64,000 nt of DNA from Chryseobacterium sp. G0186 (GCF_003815675.1 NZ_CP033918.1:2976001-3040000); one strand, 5' to 3'; shown: positions 17,963-28,040, counted from the stretch's first letter. Translations and numbers: made by a program. The notes: generated from the sequence alone by a model not told the origin.

Positions 17963-18835
17963 ATGAGGAGCCATTCAAAAAGTGAAATAGTATTCAAATC
18001 CGATAATATCGGGATTGTAATGCAGGAAGATTCCGATTCTGAAAGGGTTTCGAAATCCTACATTCATGAAGATCAATCAAGTTTTAATATGCTTTTTTTA
18101 TTAAGTCCGGATATTACTCTTAATGCTCTTGACTGTGATACGCAATTAGTATTCAAAAAAAATCAATACATTCTTCATTATTCATCCAAGGAAAGCAATG
18201 CAGCACTGTGGACAGATGGTCAGGAAAATCTAAAATATCTACACATACAGCTTAACTATCGATATGTTTCAAACCTTATTCATCCTGAATCCAATGAAGA
18301 AGGAGCAGAAATACTGAAGAGCATGATCCACAATAACTTCATATTTATTCAAAAGGCAACTCCACCGAATATGACGGTAGAAATGCACATGATAATAAAG
18401 GAAATTCTGGGTTATTCTAAAACGGGAATGATGCAGAAGTTATTTATTGAAGCTAAGATCATCAAGCTTCTCATTCTTATTTTTGAACAATTCAATGAAA
18501 AAAACGTACTGGAATCCCCTTCTAATAATCCTGAAATGGTCAAAAAATTCATTGATGAAAACTACCATCGAAATATTAAGGCAGAAGAAATAGGAAAACT
18601 GATGGGTATTAATCAAAATGTCATCAGGAAAGAATTTAAAGCAAAATATCACACTACTATTGCTCACTACATTTCAGAGCTCAGAATGCTGAAAGCCAAA
18701 AAACTGATCAGTGACAAAGAGATTATGATTAAAGAAATAGCCATCGAATGTGGTTATGAGTATATCCAGAATTTTACGCGGGCTTTTAAAAAGAAGTTCG
18801 GAGTATCTCCTGAACACCTGAGAAATAATAAATAG
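17963..18835 (+). CDS. AraC-family transcriptional regulator
   Basis: The C-terminal ~100 residues form the double helix-turn-helix DNA-binding domain: first HTH in IKAEEIGKLMGINQNVIRKEF, then LRMLKAKKLISD, second HTH KEIAIECGYEYIQNFTRAFKKKFGVSPEHLR. The N-terminal ~180 residues are an unrecognised sensor part without a clear cupin motif. I chose ATG 17963 (290 aa); the same frame is open to a TTG at 17918, and its extra residues (FKLYPNCKFSC) look protein-like, so the longer form of 305 aa is possible. Its position back to back with the FISUMP-like gene makes that gene its likely target. Confidence 0.85.
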   Translation: MRSHSKSEIVFKSDNIGIVMQEDSDSERVSKSYIHEDQSSFNMLFLLSPDITLNALDCDTQLVFKKNQYILHYSSKESNAALWTDGQENLKYLHIQLNYRYVSNLIHPESNEEGAEILKSMIHNNFIFIQKATPPNMTVEMHMIIKEILGYSKTGMMQKLFIEAKIIKLLILIFEQFNEKNVLESPSNNPEMVKKFIDENYHRNIKAEEIGKLMGINQNVIRKEFKAKYHTTIAHYISELRMLKAKKLISDKEIMIKEIAIECGYEYIQNFTRAFKKKFGVSPEHLRNNK

Positions 18836-18836
18836 A

Positions 18837-18864
18837 AAAACCGCCTAAAAAATTAAGCGGTTTT
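18837..18864 (+). terminator. Terminator of the AraC gene
   Basis: AAAACCGC and GCGGTTTT form an 8-bp stem around an A-rich loop, followed by ATATAT. Confidence 0.7.
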
Positions 18865-18928
18865 ATATATATTGTTTTGCTTTGATATTACTTTTTCAGA
18901 ATTCAGGTGAAAAAGCAATGACAATCAA

Positions 18929-19234
18929 TTAATGATGATGTCCGTGATCATGAAGGAAAGGTCCGTTCCCTTTAGGATCGCTGTAGATTACTTCTACTCC
19001 CTCCTGCTCAGAAACAAGCTTTCTTCTGATATCTTCAGGATCGAAAGGCTTCACTTTTCCAAAGTACTCTTTCAAACCTTCAGTTAGCCACATTGGGATA
19101 ACTAATCCGAAGAACATAAAAATACACCAGAACCCTACTAAGAACATAGTTATGAAAAATATTGTCCATAGGAACTGGTAGAACGGCCAAAATGCTGATA
19201 AAATAGTTATCATTCTCTTAAAGATTTTAGGCAA
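18929..19234 (-). CDS. Small membrane protein with histidine-rich tail, 101 aa
   Basis: Two closely spaced hydrophobic segments (about residues 11-30 and 32-50, with FLWTIFFITMFLVGFW and FMFFGLVIPMWL) are followed by a polar tail of about 45 residues that ends HDHGHHH. The tail could bind metal ions, but that is a guess. A second Met at residue 8 could be the start. It lies downstream of the class I fumarase gene on the same strand, with a gap of about 70 bp, and may be co-transcribed with it. I do not recognise the family. Confidence 0.7.
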   Translation of the reverse strand: MPKIFKRMITILSAFWPFYQFLWTIFFITMFLVGFWCIFMFFGLVIPMWLTEGLKEYFGKVKPFDPEDIRRKLVSEQEGVEVIYSDPKGNGPFLHDHGHHH

Positions 19235-19306
19235 AAATAGAACTTTTTTCCTTTTTACACAAAAGATACAGGCTCTATTTTATAATTTATTTTAATTTTA
19301 AACTAA

Positions 19307-20914
19307 TTAGTGGGCAAGATCTGCGAAGAAATCATTTCCTTTATCATCGGTAATGATGAATGCCGGGAAGTCTTTTACTTCAATTTTTCTCACCGCTTCC
19401 ATTCCTAATTCCGGGAAGTCTACTACATCTACAGACACAATATTATCCTTTGCAAGAATAGCAGCAGGTCCTCCGATAGATCCAAGGTAGAAACCTCCGT
19501 ATTTATGGCAAGCATCCGCAACATCTTTACTTCTGTTTCCTTTTGCCAGCATAATCATACTTCCTCCGTGGCTTTGGAATTCGTCAACATACACATCCAT
19601 TCTTCCTGCAGTGGTAGGTCCAAAACTTCCAGAAGCCATTCCCTCCGGTGTTTTTGCAGGTCCTGCGTAGTAAATTGGATGGTTTTTGAAATATTCCGGC
19701 ATTGGTTTTCCACTGTCAATAATTTCCTTAATCTTAGCGTGAGCAATATCTCTGGCTACGATTAATGTTCCGTTCAATTTCAATCTTGTTTTGATTGGAT
19801 ATTTTGAAAGGTCTGCCAGAATTTCCGCCATTGGCTTATTCAGGTTAACTTCAACAGCTTCTTCCAGATGTGGCGGTGTAGCTGGCAAGAACCTCTTCGG
19901 ATCTTGTTCCAACTGCTCAAGGAAAATACCCTCTTTTGTAATTTTCCCCTTGATATTTCTATCTGCTGAACAGGAAACTCCCATCCCTACAGGACAAGAT
20001 GCTGCGTGTCTCGGAAGTCTGATCACTCTTACATCATGGGTAAGATATTTTCCTCCAAACTGTGCTCCGATAGCACTTTCCTGACAGATTTTCTGAACTT
20101 TAGCCTCCCATTCAAGATCTCTGAATGCCTGGCCGGCTTCATTTCCTTCTGTTGGAAGATTATCAAAGTATTTTGCTGAAGCTTTCTTTACTGCAGCAAG
20201 GTTGGCTTCTGCTGAAGTTCCTCCAATTACTAATGCTAAGTGATAAGGCGGACAAGCAGCTGTACCAAGGTCTGAAATCTTTTCTTTTACAAATTCTTCA
20301 AGAGACTTTTCGTTCAATAAAGATTTCGTTTTCTGATATAAGAATGTTTTATTCGCGGAACCTCCACCCTTTGTTAAGAACAGAAATTCATAGTAATCTC
20401 CTTTTTTAGCATAAATATCAATCTGTGCCGGAAGATTCGATCCTGAATTTTTCTCTTCAAACATCGTTAAAGGGACTACCTGAGAATATCTTAGGTTTCT
20501 TTTTTGATAGGTATTGTAGATTCCACGGCTTAAGAACTCCCCGTCATCCACTCCTGTGTATACGTTTTCACCTTTTTTACCCATTACAATCGCAGTTCCT
20601 GTATCCTGACAAGAAGGAAGAGCTCCTTCAGCAGCTACAGCAGCATTTTGCAATAAGTTATAAGCAACGAATCTGTCATTATCTGTGGCTTCAGGATCAT
20701 CAATGATTCTTTTAAGGCTTTCCAAGTGCGAAGAACGCAACATGAAAGAAACATCTGCCATAGCTTCTTCAGCCAATAATTCCAATCCTTTTGGGTCAAC
20801 TGTTAAAATTTCTCTGTCACCCAGTTTCTCAACCTTTACATAGTCTGATGTAAGCTTTTTATACACCGTATCATCCTTCTGAATCGGATACGGATCCTGA
20901 TATCTAAAGTCCAT
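19307..20914 (-). CDS. fumA: Fumarate hydratase class I (iron-sulfur)
   Basis: The two-domain, 535-aa form of class I fumarase interconverts fumarate and malate with an oxygen-sensitive [4Fe-4S] cluster. Conserved pieces include [18 protein letters not shown] and [14 protein letters not shown] in the N-terminal domain, [18 protein letters not shown] (cluster Cys region) and, in the C-terminal domain, [27 protein letters not shown] with [13 protein letters not shown]. It is divergent from a class II fumarase, so the cell has both an iron-dependent and an iron-independent enzyme for the same TCA-cycle step. A TATTTTTG box lies about 20 bp upstream. Confidence 0.94.
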   Translation of the reverse strand: MDFRYQDPYPIQKDDTVYKKLTSDYVKVEKLGDREILTVDPKGLELLAEEAMADVSFMLRSSHLESLKRIIDDPEATDNDRFVAYNLLQNAAVAAEGALPSCQDTGTAIVMGKKGENVYTGVDDGEFLSRGIYNTYQKRNLRYSQVVPLTMFEEKNSGSNLPAQIDIYAKKGDYYEFLFLTKGGGSANKTFLYQKTKSLLNEKSLEEFVKEKISDLGTAACPPYHLALVIGGTSAEANLAAVKKASAKYFDNLPTEGNEAGQAFRDLEWEAKVQKICQESAIGAQFGGKYLTHDVRVIRLPRHAASCPVGMGVSCSADRNIKGKITKEGIFLEQLEQDPKRFLPATPPHLEEAVEVNLNKPMAEILADLSKYPIKTRLKLNGTLIVARDIAHAKIKEIIDSGKPMPEYFKNHPIYYAGPAKTPEGMASGSFGPTTAGRMDVYVDEFQSHGGSMIMLAKGNRSKDVADACHKYGGFYLGSIGGPAAILAKDNIVSVDVVDFPELGMEAVRKIEVKDFPAFIITDDKGNDFFADLAH

Positions 20915-20931
20915 TCAATTTTTTGTTTGTA

Positions 20932-20939
20932 CAAAAATA
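20932..20939 (-). promoter_or_regulatory. -7 box of the class I fumarase gene
   Basis: TATTTTTG on the minus strand, 18 bp before the ATG at 20914. No TTG at the expected spacing. Confidence 0.5.
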
Positions 20940-20985
20940 CGGCTCCTTTAAAAAAATATGAGTAAAATCAGTCATTTAGATTGAT

Positions 20986-21004
20986 ATTTATAATGATTAT
21001 AAAT
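20986..21004. promoter_or_regulatory. 19-bp palindrome between the two fumarase genes
   Basis: ATTTATAAT-G-ATTATAAAT is a perfect inverted repeat with 9-bp arms, placed in the 137-bp divergent region 48 bp before the fumC ATG. It is a candidate operator. AT-richness makes chance occurrence possible. Confidence 0.4.
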
Positions 21005-21051
21005 TGCGACATTCTTCGGTTATCAGTAACTTTATAAAAATTTCAATCACA

Positions 21052-22446
21052 ATGAATTACAGAATAGAAAAAGACACCATGGGAGATGTGCAGGTGCCTG
21101 CAGACAAGTTTTGGGGAGCACAGACAGAACGTTCCAGAAACAATTTTAAAATCGGACCTGAGGGATCAATGCCTCACGAGATCATCGAAGCTTTTGCTTA
21201 TTTAAAAAAGGCGGCGGCTTATACCAATTCTGACCTGGGAGTTCTTTCCTCTGAAAAAAGAGATATGATTGCCAAAGTCTGTGATGAAATCCTTGAGGGA
21301 AAATTGAACAATCAGTTTCCTTTAGTGATCTGGCAGACAGGTTCCGGAACTCAATCAAACATGAACATCAATGAAGTAGTTTCCAACAGAGCTCATGTTA
21401 ACAATGGTGGAACTTTAGGTGATAAATCGGAAATTCATCCCAATGATGATGTTAATAAATCTCAGTCTTCCAACGATACTTATCCAACAGCAATGCATAT
21501 TGCTGCCTATAAAAAAGTAGTAGAATCTACAATTCCTGCAGTTGAAAAACTGAAAAACACCCTTTCTGAAAAATCTAAAGCATTTAAAGATGTTGTAAAA
21601 ATAGGAAGAACACACCTGATGGATGCAACCCCACTTACACTTGGACAGGAGTTTTCCGGGTATGTAGCTCAGCTGGAGTTTGGTCTAAGAGCTTTAAGAA
21701 ATACCTTACCTCACCTTGCTGAACTTGCTCTTGGAGGTACTGCTGTAGGTACCGGACTGAACACCCCGAACGGTTATGATGTAAAAGTGGCCGAATATAT
21801 TGCCAAGTTTACCAACCATCCGTTTATTACAGCAGAGAATAAATTTGAAGCATTGGCGGCACATGATGCTATTGTAGAAAGTCATGGTGCATTAAAGCAA
21901 CTTGCTGTTTCTTTATTCAAAATTGCTCAGGATATCAGACTACTGGCATCCGGACCTCGTTCGGGAATCGGAGAAATTCATATTCCTGAAAATGAGCCGG
22001 GATCATCCATTATGCCTGGAAAGGTAAACCCTACACAAAATGAAGCATTAACTATGGTTTGTGCCCAAGTTCTTGGAAACGACACTACTATTTCATTTGC
22101 AGGAACACAAGGTAACTACGAGCTGAATGTTTTTAAACCGGTAATGGCTTATAACTTCCTGCAATCTGCACAATTAATTGCTGATGCGTGTATCTCGTTC
22201 AATGATCATTGTGCGATAGGCATTGAACCTAATCATGATAGAATTAAAGAACTTGTAGACAAATCTTTAATGCTTGTAACGGCTTTAAATACTCATATCG
22301 GGTATGAAAATGCAGCAAAAATTGCAAAAACGGCCCATAAAAACGGAACAACGCTGAAAGAAGAAGCCATCAACCTTGGCCTTTTAACCGCCGAACAGTT
22401 TGACGAATGGGTGAAACCGGAAGATATGGTGGGTAGTTTAAAATAA
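21052..22446 (+). CDS. fumC: Fumarate hydratase class II
   Basis: The 464-aa enzyme of the fumarase/aspartase superfamily hydrates fumarate without an iron-sulfur cluster. The signature [15 protein letters not shown] is intact, as are the [19 protein letters not shown] and [20 protein letters not shown] active-site segments. The ATG at 21052 gives the standard N-terminus [16 protein letters not shown]; a longer open frame from a TTG at 21004 is not needed. It is divergent from fumA and convergent with the DyP peroxidase, sharing a terminator with it. Confidence 0.96.
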   Translation: MNYRIEKDTMGDVQVPADKFWGAQTERSRNNFKIGPEGSMPHEIIEAFAYLKKAAAYTNSDLGVLSSEKRDMIAKVCDEILEGKLNNQFPLVIWQTGSGTQSNMNINEVVSNRAHVNNGGTLGDKSEIHPNDDVNKSQSSNDTYPTAMHIAAYKKVVESTIPAVEKLKNTLSEKSKAFKDVVKIGRTHLMDATPLTLGQEFSGYVAQLEFGLRALRNTLPHLAELALGGTAVGTGLNTPNGYDVKVAEYIAKFTNHPFITAENKFEALAAHDAIVESHGALKQLAVSLFKIAQDIRLLASGPRSGIGEIHIPENEPGSSIMPGKVNPTQNEALTMVCAQVLGNDTTISFAGTQGNYELNVFKPVMAYNFLQSAQLIADACISFNDHCAIGIEPNHDRIKELVDKSLMLVTALNTHIGYENAAKIAKTAHKNGTTLKEEAINLGLLTAEQFDEWVKPEDMVGSLK

Positions 22447-22470
22447 TTTTAGAATATAGATTAAATAAGA

Positions 22471-22498
22471 GAAAGCCCCGGAATGTCCGGGGTTTTCT
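22471..22498. terminator. Shared terminator of fumC and the DyP peroxidase gene
   Basis: AAAGCCCCGGA and TCCGGGGTTTT form an 11-bp stem with a 3-nt loop (one A-T end mismatch), followed by T-rich DNA on the plus side; it sits between two convergent stops. Confidence 0.85.
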
Positions 22499-22505
22499 GT
22501 TTTTA

Positions 22506-23444
22506 TTATCCTGAGAATTCATCCAGCATATTTCGGGTAGGGACAAAGAATAGCGTTCCTGTAACCGCTGTACTGAAATCCAATATTCTATCATAGTTTC
22601 CCACAGGATCCCCAATGAACATATTAGTCAACATTTTTTTAGTGGTTGTAAATGTACTTGAATAGGCAATAAAATAAGTCCCGAATTCATTGACAGAGGG
22701 ATTTCCAAAAGGCATATTATCTCTTACAATCTTTAATTCTTCCCCATCTTCACCCTCAACATTCGCAAGGGCAATGTGTGAATTGGACGGTTTTACTTCA
22801 TCAGACATTTCAATATCATTCTCTTTAGATCTTCCTATTACCTTTTCCTGGTCCTCTGTGGAAAGCGCTTTCCAGGCAGCCATATTATGAAGATATTTCT
22901 GAACAAAAAGATAACTTCCGCCTTTGTACTGGCTATCTTCATCTCCAACCTTTGCAAAGTAATCCCGATCTGCTCCGTGTGGATTTTCTGTTCCATCTAC
23001 AAAACCAAGGATAGATCTGGCATCCCAATATTTAAACCCATGAATTTCTAAAATACTTTCAGCAACAGATCCCAACAATTTTGATATTTCAGTCCCCATA
23101 TCAAAAATTAAACTTTTATTGTCCGCTCTTAAGTGAAAATGAAGATCACCCGGTGTGGAAACGGCCGTATGTTTTTCGCCTTTTATTTCTTTGAAACTCA
23201 CAAGCTCTTTAGGCATTGGTGTTGGTAATTCCAGTTTTTCCCAGGCTTCAGCCCCAATTCCCATGACACAGCTTGCCCTGCTATCCGGAAACCTGTTAAA
23301 ACCCGAGTTATTAAGATTCAATACCAAAGCACATAGCTCCTGAAAAACATCTTTTAGCTTTGGGCTATCGTGAAGTTTCCAAACCATGAAGATGGTATTA
23401 CTGTTCGGATAATCAGTTACATTTTGAGATTCTATCGTATTCAT
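22506..23444 (-). CDS. DyP-type heme peroxidase
   Basis: Dye-decolorizing peroxidases oxidise varied substrates with H2O2. The family motif GXXDG is GFVDGTENPHG, whose Asp is the distal acid. The proximal heme His is in SNSHIALANVEG and the distal Arg region follows in KIVRDNMPFGNPSVNEFGTYF. I chose ATG 23444 (MNTIESQNV, 312 aa) over 23489 because a TAAGTTTG box at 23469-23476 puts the transcription start inside the longer frame. No signal peptide is seen and no encapsulin gene is adjacent. Confidence 0.9.
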   Translation of the reverse strand: MNTIESQNVTDYPNSNTIFMVWKLHDSPKLKDVFQELCALVLNLNNSGFNRFPDSRASCVMGIGAEAWEKLELPTPMPKELVSFKEIKGEKHTAVSTPGDLHFHLRADNKSLIFDMGTEISKLLGSVAESILEIHGFKYWDARSILGFVDGTENPHGADRDYFAKVGDEDSQYKGGSYLFVQKYLHNMAAWKALSTEDQEKVIGRSKENDIEMSDEVKPSNSHIALANVEGEDGEELKIVRDNMPFGNPSVNEFGTYFIAYSSTFTTTKKMLTNMFIGDPVGNYDRILDFSTAVTGTLFFVPTRNMLDEFSG

Positions 23445-23468
23445 CAATCTTTTTATAGTAAAGTTATT

Positions 23469-23476
23469 CAAACTTA
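23469..23476 (-). promoter_or_regulatory. -7 box of the DyP gene
   Basis: TAAGTTTG on the minus strand, 25 bp before the ATG at 23444, with a TTG 16 bp further upstream. It decides the start codon of the DyP gene. Confidence 0.5.
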
Positions 23477-23646
23477 TCAGAGATTTCAACTACAAAAGAT
23501 AAAAATCATTAATTTTTAATGCTTAAAAATAGGGTGTTTTAAAGCATAACTATTGTGCTGACAGAACAGATTCAAGTTCTGAAGATCAATATTAGAATAA
23601 TTTGATAAAAATTGATGAGCGTCTTGTTGTGAGAATAAATGTACTC

Positions 23647-25296
23647 TTAGCCAATTAATTCTTTTGCCTGCGCCAAGGCTGCCTCCGTAATCTTGCTTCC
23701 TGAAAGCAATTGGGCAATTTCATTCAGTTTATCCTCATCGCTCAAAGGAATAATGGTAGACTGGGTCTTCCCTGCAATATCCTGTTTTACAACCTTATAG
23801 TTGTCATTTCCTTTCGCGGCAACCTGTGCAAGGTGGGAAATCACAATCAGCTGCATATCTTCAGACATTTCACGCATAAGATTTCCGATCTCTTCAGCCA
23901 CTTTCCCTGAAACTCCGGTATCGATTTCGTCTAAAATAAGCGTAGGCAATTCATCACTTTCTGCAATAATTTTCTTTACAGCAAGCATCACCCTTGATCT
24001 TTCACCTCCAGAAATGGCAGTTTGAATCGGCTTTAAAGGGAAACCTGAGTTTGCCTGAAACAGAAGCTGGATATTTTCCCTTCCAAATAGGTTAAACTCC
24101 TCAGTATCCTGAAGCTCTATATCTACCTTTGCTTTTTCAAGACCTAGTTTTTTAAGAAGATTCTCTGCTTTTTTAATAAAAACAGGAACATTCTTTTTTC
24201 TGTTTTTAGAAAGCTTATCCGCAAGTATTGCAAGTGTCTCTTCTTTTTTGGAAATATTTTCCTCAGTTTCAGCTATCTGTGATTCAAGCTCTGAAGCCCC
24301 TTTCTGGTCTCCAGCCAATTCGTTTCTGATGTCTATCAGCTCATTGATGTCCGAAACATTATGTTTAAGAAATAGAGCGTTCACTTTATTATTCAGCTCT
24401 GTAAGAAAGACAAGGTTTTCAGGATTGATTTCTACTTTCTCTGCCTGATGTTCAAGTTCTGAAATAATATCTTTTAATTCCACAAAGGAAATTTCAAGAC
24501 GTTGATCAAGTTCTGCAAAACTGGTAGAGACTTCCGAAATTCTGGAAAGTTTAGCTTTTGCTTCATTAAAGAAAGACAGAATTCCAATTTCTTCCTGATG
24601 AAACCTCGATAAAATCTGGCCCACGTTTTCAGAAATCATTCCGGCATTTTCCTGAATAGATAACTGATTCTGAACCTCTTCAAAATCTACATCATCGAGT
24701 TTTAATTCTTCAAGCTCGTTAAGGAGAAATTCCTTGTAGTCGCTTTCTTTATTGGTCTCAGAAAGTTGTGTCTTTAGTTTTTTAAGCACCATTTTCAGGT
24801 TCTGAAAGTCTGAAAATGTTTGCTGGTATTCTTCTATTCCTTTTTTATTTTCAGAAAGCCCGTCAATGATTTTAAACTGGTATTCTGAAGTGAAAAGGTT
24901 GGATGTTTCAAATTGGGAATGGATATCAATCAGTTGAGATGAAAGTTCTCTAAGGACATCCAATGTTACCGGTACATCATTGATAAAGGCCCGTGATTTT
25001 CCTGAAGGTAAGATTTCTCTTCTGATAATGGTCTGAAGTTCATAATCAAGATCATTTTCAATAAAGAATTTCTTAAACTGATTATTCAGGGCAAATTCAG
25101 TTTCTACAACACTTTTTTCTTCAGCCTTTGATATTGATTTCACATCGGCTCTCTCTCCCAGGATCAGTCGCAATGCCCCCAGGATAATGGATTTCCCAGC
25201 TCCTGTTTCACCGGTTATTACCTGTAAACCGTTTTTCAATGATACATCAAGGGTATCAATTAAGGCAAAGTTTTTAATGTAAATTCTCGAAAGCAT
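23647..25296 (-). CDS. recN: DNA repair protein RecN
   Basis: RecN is an SMC-like ATPase used in double-strand break repair. The 549-aa protein has Walker A GETGAGKSI (29-37) at the N-terminus, long coiled-coil arms (about 150-370), then the ABC signature ISGGERSRVMLA and Walker B LILDEIDTGVSG, followed by VISHLAQVAAKG. It is the last gene of the conserved bamD-rpoZ-coaBC-porD-recN series, with 122 bp between it and porD. Confidence 0.95.
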   Translation of the reverse strand: MLSRIYIKNFALIDTLDVSLKNGLQVITGETGAGKSIILGALRLILGERADVKSISKAEEKSVVETEFALNNQFKKFFIENDLDYELQTIIRREILPSGKSRAFINDVPVTLDVLRELSSQLIDIHSQFETSNLFTSEYQFKIIDGLSENKKGIEEYQQTFSDFQNLKMVLKKLKTQLSETNKESDYKEFLLNELEELKLDDVDFEEVQNQLSIQENAGMISENVGQILSRFHQEEIGILSFFNEAKAKLSRISEVSTSFAELDQRLEISFVELKDIISELEHQAEKVEINPENLVFLTELNNKVNALFLKHNVSDINELIDIRNELAGDQKGASELESQIAETEENISKKEETLAILADKLSKNRKKNVPVFIKKAENLLKKLGLEKAKVDIELQDTEEFNLFGRENIQLLFQANSGFPLKPIQTAISGGERSRVMLAVKKIIAESDELPTLILDEIDTGVSGKVAEEIGNLMREMSEDMQLIVISHLAQVAAKGNDNYKVVKQDIAGKTQSTIIPLSDEDKLNEIAQLLSGSKITEAALAQAKELIG

Positions 25297-25418
25297 TGAT
25301 CAACAGAATTATAGTTCAATTTGATTTTGAACGGTAAAAATAAGTTTTTTTTAATGAATTGAAATCAAGATCTTCCTCAACAATTTCTTCAACATTGTAT
25401 GATTGATGATCATTGTTA

Positions 25419-26321
25419 TTACTTCCATTTATTCCATTTATCATCAATGTTTTTTGGTGAAAGAATAATCATGGTCTGTTTTAAATCATTCAGAATAAGC
25501 CCGCCATTATTTCCGGAATTGAAAATATTAAAAATCTCACCACTTTTGGTATCCATAAACAAGTTAAAGAAAAATCCCTGTTGAAAGGAGTTTTCATATT
25601 TTTTAAGCTGCATCAGAGCATCAAAGATGACCTTTTTACCGGCAGTCTGGTCCTGATTGAACAGGTTGTCCATTCCTGCTCTGTGGTATGTATAAATCGT
25701 AGAACGTAACTGGCTCCAGTTAGGATTAATAATTTCATTGATTAATATGGTACGGCTTCTTGGCTCATTGATTGTATTCCAACCATCATAATTTCTGTTC
25801 TGTGCATTTTGGGCAATTTGCTGAGCTTTTGCAAACCACTGACTTCCTCCCATAGATTGGAAGCTGTCTGCATCATACCCCAAAATAAGATAGATATAGA
25901 AACTAATCACATCTGTCAGGTTTTTACCGGAAAATTGTCTTTCGTTAAAAATAAGATTTTCGTTTTCGATATATTCAAAAGCGAATCTTTGATCCTGAAG
26001 ATTAAGTAAAGGAGATTCGTAGGTTGTATTATATACAGGACGCACCGCCTGCACAACAATGGTTCCTTTAAATCTATTGACATCTCTTTCTGAAATAACA
26101 ATGGAAAAACCACATTTTATTTTTTCAAAATTCTGTAATTTTCTTCCTGTCCAACTGGTATTATTGATAAAGTCCCTAAGACTTTTTTCCAAAGATTTAA
26201 ATGCCTGTTGATTACTTCCTCCTATCTGCTGAGAATTTACCTGAACCGTTGCCAGAAGCTCCTGAGAAAAGCCAAGGTTACATATAAAAAACAGAAAAAA
26301 TAAACTTATAATTTTTTTCAT
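25419..26321 (-). CDS. porD: DUF4835 protein, probable type IX secretion protein PorD
   Basis: Signal peptide MKKIISLFFLFFICNLGFS, then a 280-residue periplasmic domain typical of DUF4835: NTSWTGRKLQNFEKIKCGF and QSMGGSQWFAKAQQIAQNAQ are conserved landmarks. From memory, this family includes PorD of the T9SS, the machine needed to export the two sorting-domain proteins at 13.7-17.8 kb. It lies between coaBC and recN, a gene order shared by many Flavobacteriia. The assignment to PorD is knowledge-based; the membership of DUF4835 is firmer. Confidence 0.83.
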   Translation of the reverse strand: MKKIISLFFLFFICNLGFSQELLATVQVNSQQIGGSNQQAFKSLEKSLRDFINNTSWTGRKLQNFEKIKCGFSIVISERDVNRFKGTIVVQAVRPVYNTTYESPLLNLQDQRFAFEYIENENLIFNERQFSGKNLTDVISFYIYLILGYDADSFQSMGGSQWFAKAQQIAQNAQNRNYDGWNTINEPRSRTILINEIINPNWSQLRSTIYTYHRAGMDNLFNQDQTAGKKVIFDALMQLKKYENSFQQGFFFNLFMDTKSGEIFNIFNSGNNGGLILNDLKQTMIILSPKNIDDKWNKWK

Positions 26322-26357
26322 TGTCTATTAAAAATTGAGAACGGAAATTTATTAAAA

Positions 26358-27563
26358 TTATTTTAAAAACTGAGATTCTACAAAGTTGAGAATATCTTTT
26401 GCTACTTCTCCTTTTGACTTCAGGTTAAACTCTTTTTTCTCTGTCTTTGTAAAGATCTTAATTTTATTGGTATCATTCTTAAAACCGGCCCCTTCATCGC
26501 GCAGAGAGTTCAACACAATCATATCAAGGTTTTTCTTTTCCAGTTTTCCTTTTGCATTTTCTTCTTCATTTTGAGTTTCCAGGGCAAAACCTACCAAAAA
26601 CTGATGGGTTTTCTTTTCCCCCATTGTTTTAAGGATGTCCGGATTTTTAACCAGCTCAATGGTGAGGTTTTCATCATTTTTCTTGATTTTTTCCTTGGCA
26701 ATCTCCTTGGGAGCATAATCTGCAACAGCAGCACTTGCAATGCCTATATCTATTCGGTCGTAGAATTCAAAAACCTTTGCCAGCATTTCCCTGGCTGAAG
26801 TTACTTTATGAAGTTCTACATTTTTATCATCAAGGACTTGGGAACTCGGACCAGAGATCAGAATGACTCTTGCCCCTCTTTTTGAGGCTTCCTCAGCCAG
26901 GGAGAAACCCATTTTTCCTGAAGAATGATTTCCAATAAACCTTACCGGATCAATAGCTTCATATGTAGGCCCAGCAGTAATTAATACTGTTTTGCCCTCA
27001 AGGCTTTTTGTTGTTGTATGATCTGTAAAATAGTTTTCAATAGCAGTAACAATAGTTTCCGGTTCTGCCATTCTTCCCTGCCCGATCAACCCACTTGCCA
27101 ATTCTCCATTTTCTGCAGGAATGACGATATGGCCAAAGCTTTCGGCAAGCTCTATGTTCTTCTTCGTGGATGGGTGTATATACATATCCAAATCCATTGC
27201 CGGAGCAATGAATACAGGGCATTTAGCTGACATATAGGTTGCAATAACAAGATTATCACACATCCCATGAGTCATTTTAGCCAGGGTATTGGCTGTACAG
27301 GGAGCAATGATTATTACATCTGCCCATAAGGCTAATTCTACATGACTGTTCCAGTTTCCATTATCTCCATAAAAATCGGAATAAACAGGTTTCTTGGATA
27401 ATGTTGACAGGCTTAATTTGGTAACGAAATGCTCTGCATCAGGGGTCATAATAACCTGTACTTCGGCACCTTTTTTCACAAAATCCCTTATCAGAAAATG
27501 AATCTTATAAGCCGCAATTCCTCCTGAAACGGCGATAAGTATCTTTTTACCGGAAATACTCAT
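26358..27563 (-). CDS. coaBC: Bifunctional phosphopantothenoylcysteine decarboxylase/synthetase
   Basis: CoaBC makes 4'-phosphopantetheine from phosphopantothenate in two steps of CoA synthesis. The N-terminal flavoprotein half (1-190) has GKKILIAVSGGIAAYK, the catalytic-His segment WNSHVELALWAD, and PAMDLDMYIHP near the substrate-clamp position. The C-terminal synthetase half has GPTYEAIDPVRFIGNHSSGKMG and the lysine-rich KEKIKKNDENLTIEL with NPDIL. At 401 aa it is a complete fusion. It is 36 bp from porD. Confidence 0.95.
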   Translation of the reverse strand: MSISGKKILIAVSGGIAAYKIHFLIRDFVKKGAEVQVIMTPDAEHFVTKLSLSTLSKKPVYSDFYGDNGNWNSHVELALWADVIIIAPCTANTLAKMTHGMCDNLVIATYMSAKCPVFIAPAMDLDMYIHPSTKKNIELAESFGHIVIPAENGELASGLIGQGRMAEPETIVTAIENYFTDHTTTKSLEGKTVLITAGPTYEAIDPVRFIGNHSSGKMGFSLAEEASKRGARVILISGPSSQVLDDKNVELHKVTSAREMLAKVFEFYDRIDIGIASAAVADYAPKEIAKEKIKKNDENLTIELVKNPDILKTMGEKKTHQFLVGFALETQNEEENAKGKLEKKNLDMIVLNSLRDEGAGFKNDTNKIKIFTKTEKKEFNLKSKGEVAKDILNFVESQFLK

Positions 27564-27625
27564 TTAGCTTTAATTTTTTTGAAACACTAAAATACTTATT
27601 TTTTCCCACAATCAGGGTTTAAAAC

Positions 27626-27668
27626 AACAAAGGTCATAAAAGAACCGAATTCCTCTATGACCTTTGTT
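27626..27668. terminator. Terminator after the RNA polymerase omega gene
   Basis: AACAAAGGTCATA and TATGACCTTTGTT form a perfect 13-bp stem 18 bp past the omega stop. The T-run is short, so some readthrough into coaBC is possible. Confidence 0.65.
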
Positions 27669-27686
27669 TATAAAAAACACAGATGA

Positions 27687-28010
27687 TTATTTTCTATCTT
27701 CTGTTTTTCTGAAATACACATCTTCGTTTAACCATTCTTCAATAGCAATTGAAGTTGGCTTTGGAAGCTTTTCGTAATGCTTAGAGATCTCAATTTGTTC
27801 TCTGTTTTCGAAAACCTCTTCTAATGTAGAATTGTGAACAGCAAATTCATCCAATTTATTGTGAAGTTCCGTACGGATCTCCGCATTGATTTGCTCTGCT
27901 CTCTTTCCCATGATAACAATAGCTTCATAGATTGAACCTACTTTATCTTCAATCTTATCCTTATCGTAAGTGATAGTATTTACTTCTGCTTTTGTATCTT
28001 TTACACTCAT
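27687..28010 (-). CDS. rpoZ: RNA polymerase omega subunit (Bacteroidota form)
   Basis: The 107-aa protein has the omega core helix SIYEAIVIMGKRAEQIN, which binds the beta' C-terminus and helps assemble RNA polymerase. The flavobacterial form has a C-terminal tail (EEWLNEDVYFRK) not found in the enterobacterial protein. It has its own TAAATTTG box inside the 3' end of bamD. Gene order bamD-rpoZ-coaBC supports the call. Confidence 0.88.
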   Translation of the reverse strand: MSVKDTKAEVNTITYDKDKIEDKVGSIYEAIVIMGKRAEQINAEIRTELHNKLDEFAVHNSTLEEVFENREQIEISKHYEKLPKPTSIAIEEWLNEDVYFRKTEDRK

Positions 28011-28040
28011 TTTGAGAAAATTATTTTTATTTTAAGATGG

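Noticed and set aside
23519..23547. Imperfect inverted repeat ATGCTTAAAA...TTTTAAAGCAT between the DyP and recN genes
   Set aside because: It has a bulge, is AT-rich and has no T-run in the right place, so I do not call it the recN terminator.
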